A stretch of DNA of 22,593 bases from an uncultured Carnobacteriaceae bacterium (GCA_938039195.1 CALHVK010000082.1:1-22593), one strand, 5' to 3'. Positions 7,346 to 15,515 are shown, counted from the stretch's first letter. The notes: generated by a model from the letters alone, not told the origin. Numbers and translations: made by a program.

Positions 7346-8719
7346 TCAGAGATTAAATAATTTCTTAAAGCTTTCTTCAAAGGAATTTTTACAACTTTCT
7401 ATTTCATTCCACTTCGTTCCTATTTCCAGTAAAAATAAATCTAGATGTCTGCAACTACTGCATTTACCGCAAGCCTCTGTACGCTTTTCGCCAAAAAATT
7501 GCGCTAAATACTGTTCTTTACACATTGAAGTTGTAGCAAACTCTTCTATTTGCCCCAATTGTTTTAATTTGCGAGACCGTTGAAGTTGCATAAATTCCTT
7601 TTGTTGTTCGTCATTCCAACGAAAGGCTTTTGCGATTTCTCTAATGTTTTGATGGATTTCGTTTTCTTCTTCGTTCTCCACGTCAAAGGAACGCCCGATT
7701 CTACGTCCCATCTCAGGAAAATCATCGGGATGAACGAAAGCAATACAGCGACTAAATTCTAAGTCACGCCCCGCTCGTCCAATTTGCTGCACATAATCTT
7801 CTAGTGTTTGTGGAAGCTGGTAGTGAATAATCGTACGAATATTAGACTGGTTAATTCCCATTCCAAAAGCACTCGTAGCTAACAGGATATTAATGTCCCC
7901 TCTGAAAAATTTCTGTTGAATAATCTGTCTATCTTGAGGGTGACGTTTAGAGTGAAAAGTATCCAGTTTCGTAAAACCTTCAGACAAAAGATTTTCTTTG
8001 AGTCCTTCGATTTCTTTTATCGTCGAAGCATAGACAATACACGGGAACTCTACCCGTTTCAGCACTTCACTCAGCATCTTACTACGCAGTCCTTCAACAG
8101 TGAGAATATCAATTTCTCGATTTTTCAAGAATGCATGTCCTTGAAAATAAGTAGTATGCTCTTTGTTCAAACCTAAAAATGTATAAATATCTTGAATTAC
8201 TTGAGTGGTTGCAGTTGCTGTTAACGCTAATGTTCTTGGGTTTCCAAGGCTTTTTCGCATTTTACCGATGAATAAATAATCGCTTCTAAAGTCATATCCC
8301 CACTGTGAAATACAATGCGCCTCATCCACAACGAGTAGTCCGATATCAAGTTTTACTAATCTCTTAATGAATCTTGTTGTTTGTAACATCTCTGGAGATA
8401 CAAAGATAAACTGGTATTCATGTAATGTACTTAAAATATAGTTTTTCTCCGACTCTGTCATTAAAGAAGTGATGGCAACGGCTCTATGAATCCCCAGTTG
8501 TTTCAAGCTTGCCACTTGGTCTACCATTAAAGCAATCAGTGGTGACACAATAACTACTCTACACTTTTCTTTTAAGCCAATATATTGATAGATAAACGAT
8601 TTCCCGTTCCCTGTTGGAAGAATCGCAATTGCGTCCGTCCCTTTTTCTAGAGCCATGATGACTTCTTTTTGTCCTTCCCGGAACTCCTTATATCCAAATC
8701 GATTCAATATTGGATCCAT
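7346..8719 (-). CDS. recS: RecQ-family ATP-dependent DNA helicase, RecS type
   Basis: Unwinds DNA 3' to 5' in repair and recombination, by family membership. From the chosen ATG at 8719 the protein has 457 residues. It shows Walker A PTGNGKS (residues 35-41), DEAH (132-135) with the RecQ aromatic loop CISQWGYDFRSDY, motif III TATAT, motif V ATSAFGMGINQSNIRT and motif VI QQIGRAGRD (about 311-319). The zinc-binding cysteines C400, C417, C420 and C423 (CGKCSSC) follow. There is no HRDC domain, so it is the short RecS/YpbC type rather than full RecQ. The frame could open at a GTG at 8728, but AAAGGAGC ends one base before it; the ATG at 8719 has ten-base spacing and lies one base after the ypbB stop. 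Coupled translation with ypbB is likely. Confidence 0.95.
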   Translation of the reverse strand: MDPILNRFGYKEFREGQKEVIMALEKGTDAIAILPTGNGKSFIYQYIGLKEKCRVVIVSPLIALMVDQVASLKQLGIHRAVAITSLMTESEKNYILSTLHEYQFIFVSPEMLQTTRFIKRLVKLDIGLLVVDEAHCISQWGYDFRSDYLFIGKMRKSLGNPRTLALTATATTQVIQDIYTFLGLNKEHTTYFQGHAFLKNREIDILTVEGLRSKMLSEVLKRVEFPCIVYASTIKEIEGLKENLLSEGFTKLDTFHSKRHPQDRQIIQQKFFRGDINILLATSAFGMGINQSNIRTIIHYQLPQTLEDYVQQIGRAGRDLEFSRCIAFVHPDDFPEMGRRIGRSFDVENEEENEIHQNIREIAKAFRWNDEQQKEFMQLQRSRKLKQLGQIEEFATTSMCKEQYLAQFFGEKRTEACGKCSSCRHLDLFLLEIGTKWNEIESCKNSFEESFKKLFNL

Positions 8720-8720
8720 G

Positions 8721-9782
8721 TCAACCACGCTCCTTTAAGGCTTTAATTTGATAGTATCTGAATAAGAAGAAATCCATTTTCTTCTCTTCAGCTTCAAACT
8801 GTTCTTTTGCTTCTTTGTATTTTGGATAAGCTCCATCGTTAAACAGCATTTTGTATGATTTGGCTACAGAGCTTTCTTCCACACGTTTATAAAAGGCGTC
8901 TTTTGTAAGTAGAAAATACTTTAAGAGGTGATCATTAATCGTACTCTCTTTTAATTTGCGAAGACGGGCAATCTCTGTTCGTTTCATCCCTCTGTCAAAG
9001 AGGCGAACCGTTTCTTGCACAGAAATCGTTTCATGAGAAATCCATTGAAACATTTTTTTAAACCAATTATGCGTAATTGGGTACTGTTCATCCTCTTCAA
9101 AAACATCACTCACCCATTTCATAAAGACAAGTCTTGAGAGAGATTCGCAGTCTTCAACGGTGGAAAATTCCCACAATGAGAGGAGCTCTTCTTCCAAGGC
9201 TGCTGTTGATTTGGCACCATTAAAAAGGCCGACCCAATGTCCTTTAACAGAGTCCTCTTGCCTATTAGTCCAGACACTGAACTCTTCCACAACTCTATCA
9301 AACCAATCAGTTGTAATATTTTCTTCTTTATACCATCGTTTAAATAATTGCTGTAACCATACATTTTGAATGAGAGGTCGATATTTTGATTCCTCATACC
9401 GGTGGTAACTAATCCATTCTATCCACAGTCTTGTGACATCTCTTAATTGCACAAACGAATAAGGATGCATTAAGTAATTGACAGGATGACTCCCTTTAGT
9501 AACAAGTGGCAAGTCTGAAATTTCTTTAGCTAAACTCAACTTAGAGTCCTCTTCTAAAACTAGTCCTTCTCTAATCAATGCTCTTAATAATCGATGGTAC
9601 TCCACTTCTTTCAAATGAGGCAAACTTGCAAAAAATACTTCTGCTTTATCTTCAGTCACGCCAATTAAAGTCGACATGGTACGATTTCCTGTTAAAATAC
9701 GATATAATCGATTTAACGGAATCGAACCATACGACTTGATCGCATGTAATATCCAAATTTGATAAAAGGAGTATTGACTCAT
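8721..9782 (-). CDS. ypbB: YpbB-like conserved protein, partner gene of the RecS helicase
   Basis: A 353-residue protein with no catalytic motif I recognise. It is helix-rich with many Trp, Glu and Lys residues. A segment near residues 262-290 (RLFDRGMKRTEIARLRKLKE, then STINDHLLKYFLL) reads as a helix-turn-helix of the type called HTH_40 in helicase-associated proteins. No signal peptide or membrane span. Its stop is one base from the recS start, and the pair is conserved in Bacillus as ypbB-recS, so a role with the helicase is a fair inference. The start ATG (9780-9782) overlaps the divergent fer ATG by two bases. GAGAGGA at 9793-9799, inside the fer coding region, is a fair ribosome binding site at ten bases. 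The promoter must also lie inside fer; I see no strong one. Confidence 0.87.
   Translation of the reverse strand: MSQYSFYQIWILHAIKSYGSIPLNRLYRILTGNRTMSTLIGVTEDKAEVFFASLPHLKEVEYHRLLRALIREGLVLEEDSKLSLAKEISDLPLVTKGSHPVNYLMHPYSFVQLRDVTRLWIEWISYHRYEESKYRPLIQNVWLQQLFKRWYKEENITTDWFDRVVEEFSVWTNRQEDSVKGHWVGLFNGAKSTAALEEELLSLWEFSTVEDCESLSRLVFMKWVSDVFEEDEQYPITHNWFKKMFQWISHETISVQETVRLFDRGMKRTEIARLRKLKESTINDHLLKYFLLTKDAFYKRVEESSVAKSYKMLFNDGAYPKYKEAKEQFEAEEKKMDFFLFRYYQIKALKERG
9703..9708 (+). promoter_or_regulatory. Candidate -10 of the fer promoter, inside ypbB
   Basis: A perfect TATAAT on the plus strand 72 bases upstream of the fer ATG. No -35 of quality is seen at 16-18 bases. It is proposed because fer has no intergenic space for a promoter. 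Confidence 0.3.
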
Positions 9783-10035
9783 GGATAAAAAATCCTCTCT
9801 TTCAAAAATTTATGCAAAAGTTGATTGCGAATCTTGTATTGCGTGTGGAATTTGCCAACTACGTTCTCCTGAAATCTTCGAGTATGATGCAGAAGGAATT
9901 GCCTTTGTAAAACAAGATCAGAATACTGGAACAATTCCGCTACCAGAAGATACGATAGAATCCTTCAAGGAGGCTTACACAGCCTGTCCAACGGGTGCTA
10001 TAAAAAGGAAAAATACACCATTTACTGAAGAATAA
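9781..10035 (+). CDS. fer: Ferredoxin, single [4Fe-4S] type
   Basis: Small soluble electron carrier of 84 residues. The cluster ligands are C19, C22 and C25 in CIACGIC plus C69 in TACPTGAIKR; C16 is an extra cysteine just before the motif. The layout CxxCxxC-(43)-CP and the stretch EYDAEGIAFV are those of Bacillus-type Fer, which carries one [4Fe-4S] cluster rather than two. Acidic, with no signal peptide. AAGGAG nine bases before the ATG (inside ypbB) supports the start. It is the only plus-strand gene in the window. Its ATG overlaps the ypbB ATG, and it ends 33 bases before a hairpin shared with convergent rluB. Electron partners cannot be told from this window. Confidence 0.96.
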   Translation: MDKKSSLSKIYAKVDCESCIACGICQLRSPEIFEYDAEGIAFVKQDQNTGTIPLPEDTIESFKEAYTACPTGAIKRKNTPFTEE

Positions 10036-10038
10036 ACA

Positions 10039-10067
10039 AAACGGACTCATCCTGTGAGTCCGTTTTT
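10039..10067. terminator. Bidirectional terminator between fer and rluB
   Basis: Perfect stem ACGGACTCA / TGAGTCCGT (10041-10049 with 10055-10063), extended by A-T pairs, with loop TCCTG. On the plus strand GTTTTTCTC follows; on the minus strand GTTTTGTTT follows. It can end both the fer transcript and the long cvfB-to-rluB transcript. Confidence 0.9.
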
Positions 10068-10094
10068 CTCTTTGTATTACTCCCTAATAGGACT

Positions 10095-10823
10095 TTATTT
10101 TTCATCGTCTAACGCGAGTTTTATAAGCTTCTGTACTTCAAAAGGTCGCAATTCACGATAATCTCCAGGGCGTAAATTTTCCAATGTTAAAAATCCAAAC
10201 TCTTCACGTTTTAATTTCATAACAGGTAACTCTACAGCCTCAAACATACGCTTCACTTGATGGTTCCAGCCTTCATGAATCGTTAAAGCTACAATCCCTG
10301 TTCCTTTATCTGTATCAACCGATAAAATTTGAGCTCTTGCATTTGACGTTTTCTTGCCATCTAAGACGATTCCACGTTCCAATTGACGCATTTGTCTAGG
10401 AGTCGGAATCCCTTTAACTTTCGCAATATATTTCTTTTCTACGTGATGCTTTGGATGGGTCATCAAGTTTGAAAACTCTCCGTCATTCGTTAATAAAAGA
10501 AGACCTGTTGTATCGTAGTCCAAACGACCTACTGGATACACGCGTTGCTCTACCTCTTTGAAATAATCTGTAACAACGGTTCTTCCTTTATCATCACTGG
10601 CACTTGAAAGAACGCCTCTTGGTTTGTAAAACATGAAGTACACCGGTTCTTCTTTATAAATTGGAATACCGTCTACCTCAATTTTATCATTGGCACCGAC
10701 TTTATATCCAAGTTCTTTGACCACTTCACCGTTAACTTTAACACGGCCTTCTTGAATAAATGCCTCACATTTTCTGCGGGATGCCACACCAGCGTGTGCC
10801 ATTACTTTTTGTAATCTTTCCAC
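10095..10823 (-). CDS. rluB: 23S rRNA pseudouridine synthase of the RluB/RsuA family
   Basis: Converts a uridine of ribosomal RNA to pseudouridine; 23S U2605 is the RluB target in E. coli, and this is the usual assignment for the gene next to scpB. The 242 residues begin with an S4 RNA-binding domain (MERLQKVMAHAGVASRRKCE to about residue 50), followed by the catalytic domain with YKPRGVLSS (66-74) and GRLDYDTTGLLLLTNDG, in which D102 is the predicted nucleophile. The start is GTG at 10823, eight bases beyond the scpB stop, with AGTAGG seven bases upstream. Last gene of the cvfB operon. RluB and RsuA cannot be fully separated by eye, but length and context favour RluB. Confidence 0.94.
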   Translation of the reverse strand: MERLQKVMAHAGVASRRKCEAFIQEGRVKVNGEVVKELGYKVGANDKIEVDGIPIYKEEPVYFMFYKPRGVLSSASDDKGRTVVTDYFKEVEQRVYPVGRLDYDTTGLLLLTNDGEFSNLMTHPKHHVEKKYIAKVKGIPTPRQMRQLERGIVLDGKKTSNARAQILSVDTDKGTGIVALTIHEGWNHQVKRMFEAVELPVMKLKREEFGFLTLENLRPGDYRELRPFEVQKLIKLALDDEK

Positions 10824-10831
10824 AAAAAAAC

Positions 10832-11452
10832 CTACTCTTTCTCTTCTTCTACTTCATGATGTTCTTTCGAGCGCATTTCCAACTCTTCAAATAAATCATG
10901 ATTATCTCTAAATAATTGATTCGCTTCTTCAGAATCTAAATCGAATAAATCAGAAGCATCTGGCAGGGCATCAAGAGATTCTAATCCAAAGTAATCCATG
11001 AAGTAAGCTGTTGTCTTATACAGCTTTGGACGTCCTGGTGAATCTAACCTTCCAGCCTCTTCGATTAAGTCTCTTAGTAATAGTTTTTGAATCGAACCAC
11101 TACTTTGAACCCCACGAATCGATTCAATATCTACACGTGTGACAGGTTGCTTATACGCAATAATCGCTAACGTTTCTAGAGACGCTTGAGACAATTGAGA
11201 AGAATATGGAGAAACTGCATATTTTTCGATATAGGATTTTAAACTTGCTTTTGTCACGAGTTTATAATGAGAAGCTGTCAAAAGAAGCTCTAATCCACTA
11301 TTTTCATCTTCTAAGCGTTTCTTTAATTCATCTAATAGCTGACGAACGGCGCTTCTTTCGAGTTCTAAAATATAGCTTGCTTCTTCTAATGAAATCCCAT
11401 CATCTCCAGCCACAAATAGTAAGCCTTCTAGTACTGAAATGTAATTAGTCAC
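10832..11452 (-). CDS. scpB: Segregation and condensation protein B
   Basis: Part of the SMC-ScpA-ScpB condensin that organises and segregates the chromosome. ScpB dimers bind ScpA and form tandem winged-helix domains. Visible here: TNYISVLEGLLFVAGDDGIS at the start, the winged-helix core LETLAIIAYKQPVTRVDIE and IRGVQSSGSIQKLL, and GRPKLYKTTAYFMDYFGL. The C-terminal tail is highly acidic. The frame can be opened by a TTG at 11482 that would add ten basic residues, but AAGGAG is placed for the GTG at 11452, giving 206 residues. That GTG overlaps the end of scpA by 8 bases, so the two subunits are probably made in step. smc is not in this window. Confidence 0.95.
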   Translation of the reverse strand: MTNYISVLEGLLFVAGDDGISLEEASYILELERSAVRQLLDELKKRLEDENSGLELLLTASHYKLVTKASLKSYIEKYAVSPYSSQLSQASLETLAIIAYKQPVTRVDIESIRGVQSSGSIQKLLLRDLIEEAGRLDSPGRPKLYKTTAYFMDYFGLESLDALPDASDLFDLDSEEANQLFRDNHDLFEELEMRSKEHHEVEEEKE

Positions 11453-12206
11453 TCTCTTTCTCCTTTTCTTGTCTTTTCTCAATCAAAATATCCTCATACG
11501 GAGAACTTTGAATAAAACGGACACGATGTTCACGAACAAGCTGTAACATCGCTAAAAACGTTGTAGTAATCGCATGTCGATTGAAGGCAGGGAAACATTC
11601 CTCAAAAGGAACTTGTTTTTTATCTGTATGCTCAATTTTTGAAATAATCGAATCCATTAATTCTTCAACCGTATGCGTTTCATGTTGAATATTCGCCTTG
11701 AGCGGCATTTTTGCAATATTCTTACGTGCTAATTTTTTTAACGCATTCCATAAATCTTGAGTGGTCACTTCTCCTTCTTTCAAAGGGATAATCTCTTGCA
11801 TCGAAGACAAGTCACTTGCTTCTTTTCCAAAGTGTAACCCCCTTAGGAAAGAGAGCTCCTCAAGTTTTTTGGCATTTTCTTTAATTTGTTGATATTCCAA
11901 TAGTTGTTGCACCAGCTGGTCACGAGGATCTTCCACAATGGGTTCTCCATCTTCGTCCAACTCTTCTAACTTTGGTTTTGGAAGAAGCATTCTCGCTTTA
12001 ATTTCTAATAAGGTCGACGCCATTACTAAATATTCAGCTGCCACTTCCAATTCCAATGTCTTCATCGAATGAATGAAGTTCAAATACTGCTTTGTTAACT
12101 CATTCATCGGAATATCGTAAATATCAATTTTCATCTCACGAATCAGATGCAAGAGGACGTCCATCGGTCCTTCGTATTCAGCTACTTTAATCGTTAAATC
12201 TTCCAT
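11445..12206 (-). CDS. scpA: Segregation and condensation protein A (kleisin)
   Basis: Kleisin subunit that bridges the heads of the SMC dimer and binds ScpB. The 253 residues begin with KVAEYEGPMDVLLHLIREMK and DIYDIPMNELTKQYL, the typical N-terminal SMC-neck-binding helices. The middle has EYLVMASTLLEIKARMLLPK, and the C-terminal winged helix has AITTTFLAMLQLVREHRV. ATG at 12206 with GAGGGA close upstream. The gene overlaps the 3' end of the ribT-like gene by 13 bases and the scpB start by 8, so three genes are translationally chained. Length fits the family. Confidence 0.96.
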   Translation of the reverse strand: MEDLTIKVAEYEGPMDVLLHLIREMKIDIYDIPMNELTKQYLNFIHSMKTLELEVAAEYLVMASTLLEIKARMLLPKPKLEELDEDGEPIVEDPRDQLVQQLLEYQQIKENAKKLEELSFLRGLHFGKEASDLSSMQEIIPLKEGEVTTQDLWNALKKLARKNIAKMPLKANIQHETHTVEELMDSIISKIEHTDKKQVPFEECFPAFNRHAITTTFLAMLQLVREHRVRFIQSSPYEDILIEKRQEKEKESD

Positions 12207-12571
12207 GGTCCCTCACTTACACGATGTTTATTCCATTTTGCGAGAATGACGCTTGTTTCAATCGTTCCGCTTAATACTTTATCTTCCATCTTTGTTAAAT
12301 CTTCTAACATTTGGAATGTTTTATTTTCCCCACGAAACGAAGGTGAAATCGATAAGTATTTAATCACAATTGTGTCTGTTGTACTTTCTCCGCCAATCAA
12401 TCCGATAAAATTATCGCTTTCAGACTCTTTCCAGAGCCAGCATTTGATGGATGGATTTGTCGCGATTTCTTCAATTTCCTCTTGCAATCGTTTAAAGTCC
12501 TTGAATTCTGGGATGTAGGAAAGCAATCCCATTGCAATTTTTTTATTCGTTGCTGAATAAGGTACTAACAA
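12194..12571 (-). CDS. ribT: RibT-like GNAT-family protein with degenerate acetyl-CoA motif
   Basis: Resembles RibT of the Bacillus riboflavin operon, a small GNAT-fold protein of unknown substrate that also lies upstream of scpA there. The shared feature is the N-terminal KKIAMGLLSYIPEFKDFKRL and the FIGLIGGE and VIKYLSISPSFRG strands. In true GNAT enzymes the last strand is followed by R/QxxGxG/A, which holds acetyl-CoA; here it reads RGENKTF, so catalysis is doubtful. The longest frame starts at an ATG at 12577, but AGGAGG is only one base from it; the TTG at 12571 is seven bases away and gives 125 residues starting MLVPYSATNKK, so I chose TTG. Its 3' end overlaps scpA by 13 bases. No riboflavin biosynthesis gene is nearby. 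Confidence 0.78.
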   Translation of the reverse strand: MLVPYSATNKKIAMGLLSYIPEFKDFKRLQEEIEEIATNPSIKCWLWKESESDNFIGLIGGESTTDTIVIKYLSISPSFRGENKTFQMLEDLTKMEDKVLSGTIETSVILAKWNKHRVSEGPWKI

Positions 12572-12597
12572 ATTCATTCCTCCTCGAGGTTCGTCTC

Positions 12598-13413
12598 TTA
12601 ATATAAAACAAGTACTCGACGAACTAATGATTTGAACACTTCTTTAACGCGTTGTGTTGTTTCTACCACTTCTTCGTGGTTTAAGTTTGCTTGCATTCCT
12701 GCAGCTAAGTTTGTAATACATGAAATCCCAATCACTTTAATTCCAGCATGGTTTGCCACAATCACTTCAGGAACGGTTGACATACCCACAGCATCCCCAC
12801 CCACAGCTTGTGTGAAGCGAATTTCTGCTGGTGTTTCATAAGTTGGTCCAGAGTATCCCATGTATACTCCTTCTTTAATATTGATGTTTAATTCTTTAGC
12901 AGCTTTACGAACCACTTCTTGTCCGTATTCGTGGTACGCGTGGCTCATATCAGGGAAACGAGGTCCAAAGCGGTCGTCGTTTGGTCCGATTAATGGGTTT
13001 GTACCAGTGTAGTTAATTTGATCTGTAATAATCATTAAATCTCCTGGTTCAAAGGTTGGGTTTGCACCACCTGCAGAGTTTGTAACGATAATCGTTTCAA
13101 CATCTAATAGTTTCATTAAACGAATTGGGAACGTTACTGTTTCCATATCGTAACCTTCATAGTAGTGGAAACGTCCATCCATGATTAAAACGAATTTTCC
13201 TTCTAATTCACCATATACAAGACGGCCAGCATGACCGACCACTGTTGATACTGGGAAGTTTGGAATATCTTTATAGTCAAAGATTAATGGGTTCTTTACT
13301 TCTCCAGCAAGTTCACCAAGACCTGATCCTAAAATCATTCCAAAGTCAATGTGACCAATGCCTTTTTCTTGTAAAAACGTTTTTGTTTCAACTAATTGTT
13401 CGTATTTGCTCAT
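12598..13413 (-). CDS. punA: Purine-nucleoside phosphorylase, trimeric type
   Basis: Splits inosine, guanosine and deoxy forms with phosphate to free base and (deoxy)ribose 1-phosphate. The 271 residues show GSGLG at 29-33 (phosphate loop), the GHAG histidine H61, GRFHYYEG at 80-87, TNSAGG at 111-116, GYSGPTYETP with E193, and GISCITN with N235. The Glu and Asn pair is the one that fixes 6-oxopurines, so inosine/guanosine specificity is expected. This is the PNP-I trimer family (PupG/PunA), not hexameric DeoD. GAGGGA lies upstream of the ATG. It directly follows deoB, whose enzyme turns the released sugar 1-phosphate into the 5-phosphate, so the pair forms a nucleoside salvage unit. Confidence 0.97.
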   Translation of the reverse strand: MSKYEQLVETKTFLQEKGIGHIDFGMILGSGLGELAGEVKNPLIFDYKDIPNFPVSTVVGHAGRLVYGELEGKFVLIMDGRFHYYEGYDMETVTFPIRLMKLLDVETIIVTNSAGGANPTFEPGDLMIITDQINYTGTNPLIGPNDDRFGPRFPDMSHAYHEYGQEVVRKAAKELNINIKEGVYMGYSGPTYETPAEIRFTQAVGGDAVGMSTVPEVIVANHAGIKVIGISCITNLAAGMQANLNHEEVVETTQRVKEVFKSLVRRVLVLY

Positions 13414-13432
13414 GTTGTTCCCTCTTTCTATA

Positions 13433-14602
13433 TTAGTTTAATTCTTTTAAGAAACTTGTTCCGTTACCAGTTGACGCAACACCAAAGTTTTCGCTAATTG
13501 TTTCTGCGATATCACTGAAGTGTCCTTCTGGTAAATGTGTTGGGTGTTTCAATGATTTACTGATGGCTAACACTGGAATGTACTCACGAGTGTGGTCTGT
13601 CCCTTTGAATGTTGGGTCATTTCCGTGGTCAGCAGTAATAATTAATAAATCATCTTCTTGCATATTTTCTACGATTTCTGGAATACGAGCATCAAACGCT
13701 TCAAGTGCTTCGCCGTATCCTTTCGTATTACGACGGTGTCCATAAACCGCATCGAAGTCTACTAAGTTTAAGAAACTCAAACCAGTGAAGTCTTTCTTCA
13801 ATACTTCTACTAGTTTATCTACGCCATCCATATTGTCTTTTGTACGAACGAATTCAGTAATCCCTTGTCCGTTGAAGATGTCGTTAATTTTACCGATTGC
13901 AATGACATCAAATCCATCTTTCTTCAAGAAGTCTAATGTTGTTTCGCCAAATGGACTTAACGCATAGTCATGACGGTTTGAAGTTCTTTGGAAGTTTCCT
14001 GGTTCACCCACATAAGGACGTGCGATAATACGACCAATCATGTATGGATCATCTTTAGTAATTTCACGAGCGTATTCGCAAATACGGTATAACTCTTCCA
14101 GTGGAATAATCTCTTCGTGCGCTGCAATTTGCATTACAGGGTCTGCAGAAGTATAAACGATTAAATCGCCTGTTTCCATTTGGTGTTTACCGTAGTCATC
14201 AATAACGGCTGTTCCACTATATGGTAAGTTACATACAATTCCTCTTCCTGAAAACTCAGAAATACGGTCTAATAATTCTTGTGGGAAACCATCAGGGAAT
14301 ACACGGAAAGGAGTTTTAATATTTAATCCCATTAATTCCCAGTGACCTGTCATTGTATCTTTCCCTACAGAAACTTCTTCTAATTTCGTGTAGCTTCCTT
14401 CAGGATGTTCTACTGGTGGAACTGTTTTTAAAGGAGCGATATTTCCTAAACCATAACGTTGCATATTTGGTACATTTAAGCCTACCGTTTCAGAAATATG
14501 ACCTAGAGTATGTGAACCTGCATCATCAAATTTTGCAGCATCTGGTGCTTCTCCAATCCCTACAGAGTCCATTACAATGACATGTATTCTTTTAAATTTC
14601 AT
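13433..14602 (-). CDS. deoB: Phosphopentomutase
   Basis: Interconverts (deoxy)ribose 1-phosphate and 5-phosphate in nucleoside catabolism. Belongs to the alkaline phosphatase superfamily and uses two Mn ions. The 389 residues begin KRIHVIVMDSVGIGEAPDA with metal ligand D12, and hold KDTMTGHWE at 81-89, where T85 is the expected phosphorylated threonine. C-terminal metal ligands are visible in VDFDAVYGHRRN and LIITADHGNDPTFKGTDHTRE. Length is as usual for Bacillota (about 390). GGAG lies nine bases before the ATG; other ATGs between the two are out of frame or less well spaced. punA follows after 19 bases. In Bacillus this gene (drm) also sits between xerD and pupG. Confidence 0.97.
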   Translation of the reverse strand: MKFKRIHVIVMDSVGIGEAPDAAKFDDAGSHTLGHISETVGLNVPNMQRYGLGNIAPLKTVPPVEHPEGSYTKLEEVSVGKDTMTGHWELMGLNIKTPFRVFPDGFPQELLDRISEFSGRGIVCNLPYSGTAVIDDYGKHQMETGDLIVYTSADPVMQIAAHEEIIPLEELYRICEYAREITKDDPYMIGRIIARPYVGEPGNFQRTSNRHDYALSPFGETTLDFLKKDGFDVIAIGKINDIFNGQGITEFVRTKDNMDGVDKLVEVLKKDFTGLSFLNLVDFDAVYGHRRNTKGYGEALEAFDARIPEIVENMQEDDLLIITADHGNDPTFKGTDHTREYIPVLAISKSLKHPTHLPEGHFSDIAETISENFGVASTGNGTSFLKELN

Positions 14603-14627
14603 TCATTTCATCTCCATTTTCTAAATA

Positions 14628-15512
14628 TTACGAACGAGGATGTGCTTGTTTGTAAATTTCCTTCATTCGTTCATTTGTAATATGTGTATAAATTTGTGTC
14701 GTACTAATATCTGAGTGCCCGAGTAATTCCTGCACGATTCGAAGGTCGGCTCCCGCTTCTAAAATATGTGTTGCAAAGGAATGGCGCAGCGTATGCGGGC
14801 TTACTTCCTTTGTAATCATCGCCGTCTGAACAATTTTCTTCAAATTCTTCCAGAAGCCTTGACGAGTAAACGGTCTCCCACGATGATTTAAAAACAAGAC
14901 ATTCGACAGCTTCTTTTCATCTTCTAAGGCAGGACGAGCATACTCCAAATAGTTTTGAATCCAGTTGGTTGCTTCTTGACCGATTGGAATGATACGTTGC
15001 TTATTTCCTTTCCCAATCGTTTGTAGGAATCCAAGCTCTAGATGCAAATCACTAAGTTCAATACTGATTAATTCACTCACCCGCATCCCAGTTGCATATA
15101 AGAGTTCCAGCATTGCCTTATCTCTTAGTCCTAAAACCGTTGTTGTGTCCGGCACCTCCAGCAATCGATTCACTTCGTCGATACTGAGCGCTTTTGGCAA
15201 CTGCTTCTTCGGTTTAGGAGGATGAATTTGTTGGGTTGGGTCTCGTTCAATCATTCGCTCTTGCACGAGAAACTGGAAGAATTTCTTCAAACAACTAATC
15301 ATGCGGCTCGTTGAACTAACAGCGTACTCATCCTTCTTTAGCTTCTGAAGAAAGAGCACCATCGTTGTATGGTCCACATCTTGAAGACGTGTCACCTTTT
15401 GTTCTTCTAAAAATTGAGAGAACTTTTCCAAGTCTCGTTTATAGCTCATAACGGTATTCTCAGATAGCCCTTGAACAGCAATACTATCGAGGAAGTAGTG
15501 TATTTCTTTCAT
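14628..15512 (-). CDS. xerD: Site-specific tyrosine recombinase XerD
   Basis: One of the two recombinases that resolve chromosome dimers at dif near the terminus. The 294 residues have the N-terminal SAM-like core-binding domain (about 1-90) and the catalytic domain with all six active residues: R144 in GMRVSEL, K168 in GKGNK, H240 and R243 in SPHTLRHSF, H266 in LLGHSD, and the nucleophile Y275 in TTQIYTH. Length and the position after fur and before deoB match Bacillus ripX/xerD rather than xerC, which usually lies near topA and codY. It begins three bases after the fur stop. No mobile element signatures surround it, so it is the housekeeping recombinase. Confidence 0.95.
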   Translation of the reverse strand: MKEIHYFLDSIAVQGLSENTVMSYKRDLEKFSQFLEEQKVTRLQDVDHTTMVLFLQKLKKDEYAVSSTSRMISCLKKFFQFLVQERMIERDPTQQIHPPKPKKQLPKALSIDEVNRLLEVPDTTTVLGLRDKAMLELLYATGMRVSELISIELSDLHLELGFLQTIGKGNKQRIIPIGQEATNWIQNYLEYARPALEDEKKLSNVLFLNHRGRPFTRQGFWKNLKKIVQTAMITKEVSPHTLRHSFATHILEAGADLRIVQELLGHSDISTTQIYTHITNERMKEIYKQAHPRS

Positions 15513-15515
15513 CTT

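Noticed and set aside
7323..7352. Possible terminator after recS (CTCT ... AGAG then T run)
   Set aside because: The stem is only four base pairs; not enough for a terminator call, although the following TTTTTT is suggestive.
7916..8176. Plus-strand open frame of 86 codons opposite recS
   Set aside because: Antisense to conserved helicase motifs IV region; no ribosome binding site and no protein-like composition. The same applies to the other opposite-strand frames in der, cvfB, deoB and dnaE.
14628..15512. Tyrosine recombinase as a sign of an integrated element
   Set aside because: All features are those of housekeeping XerD in its conserved place between fur and deoB; no attachment-site repeats or phage genes are nearby.
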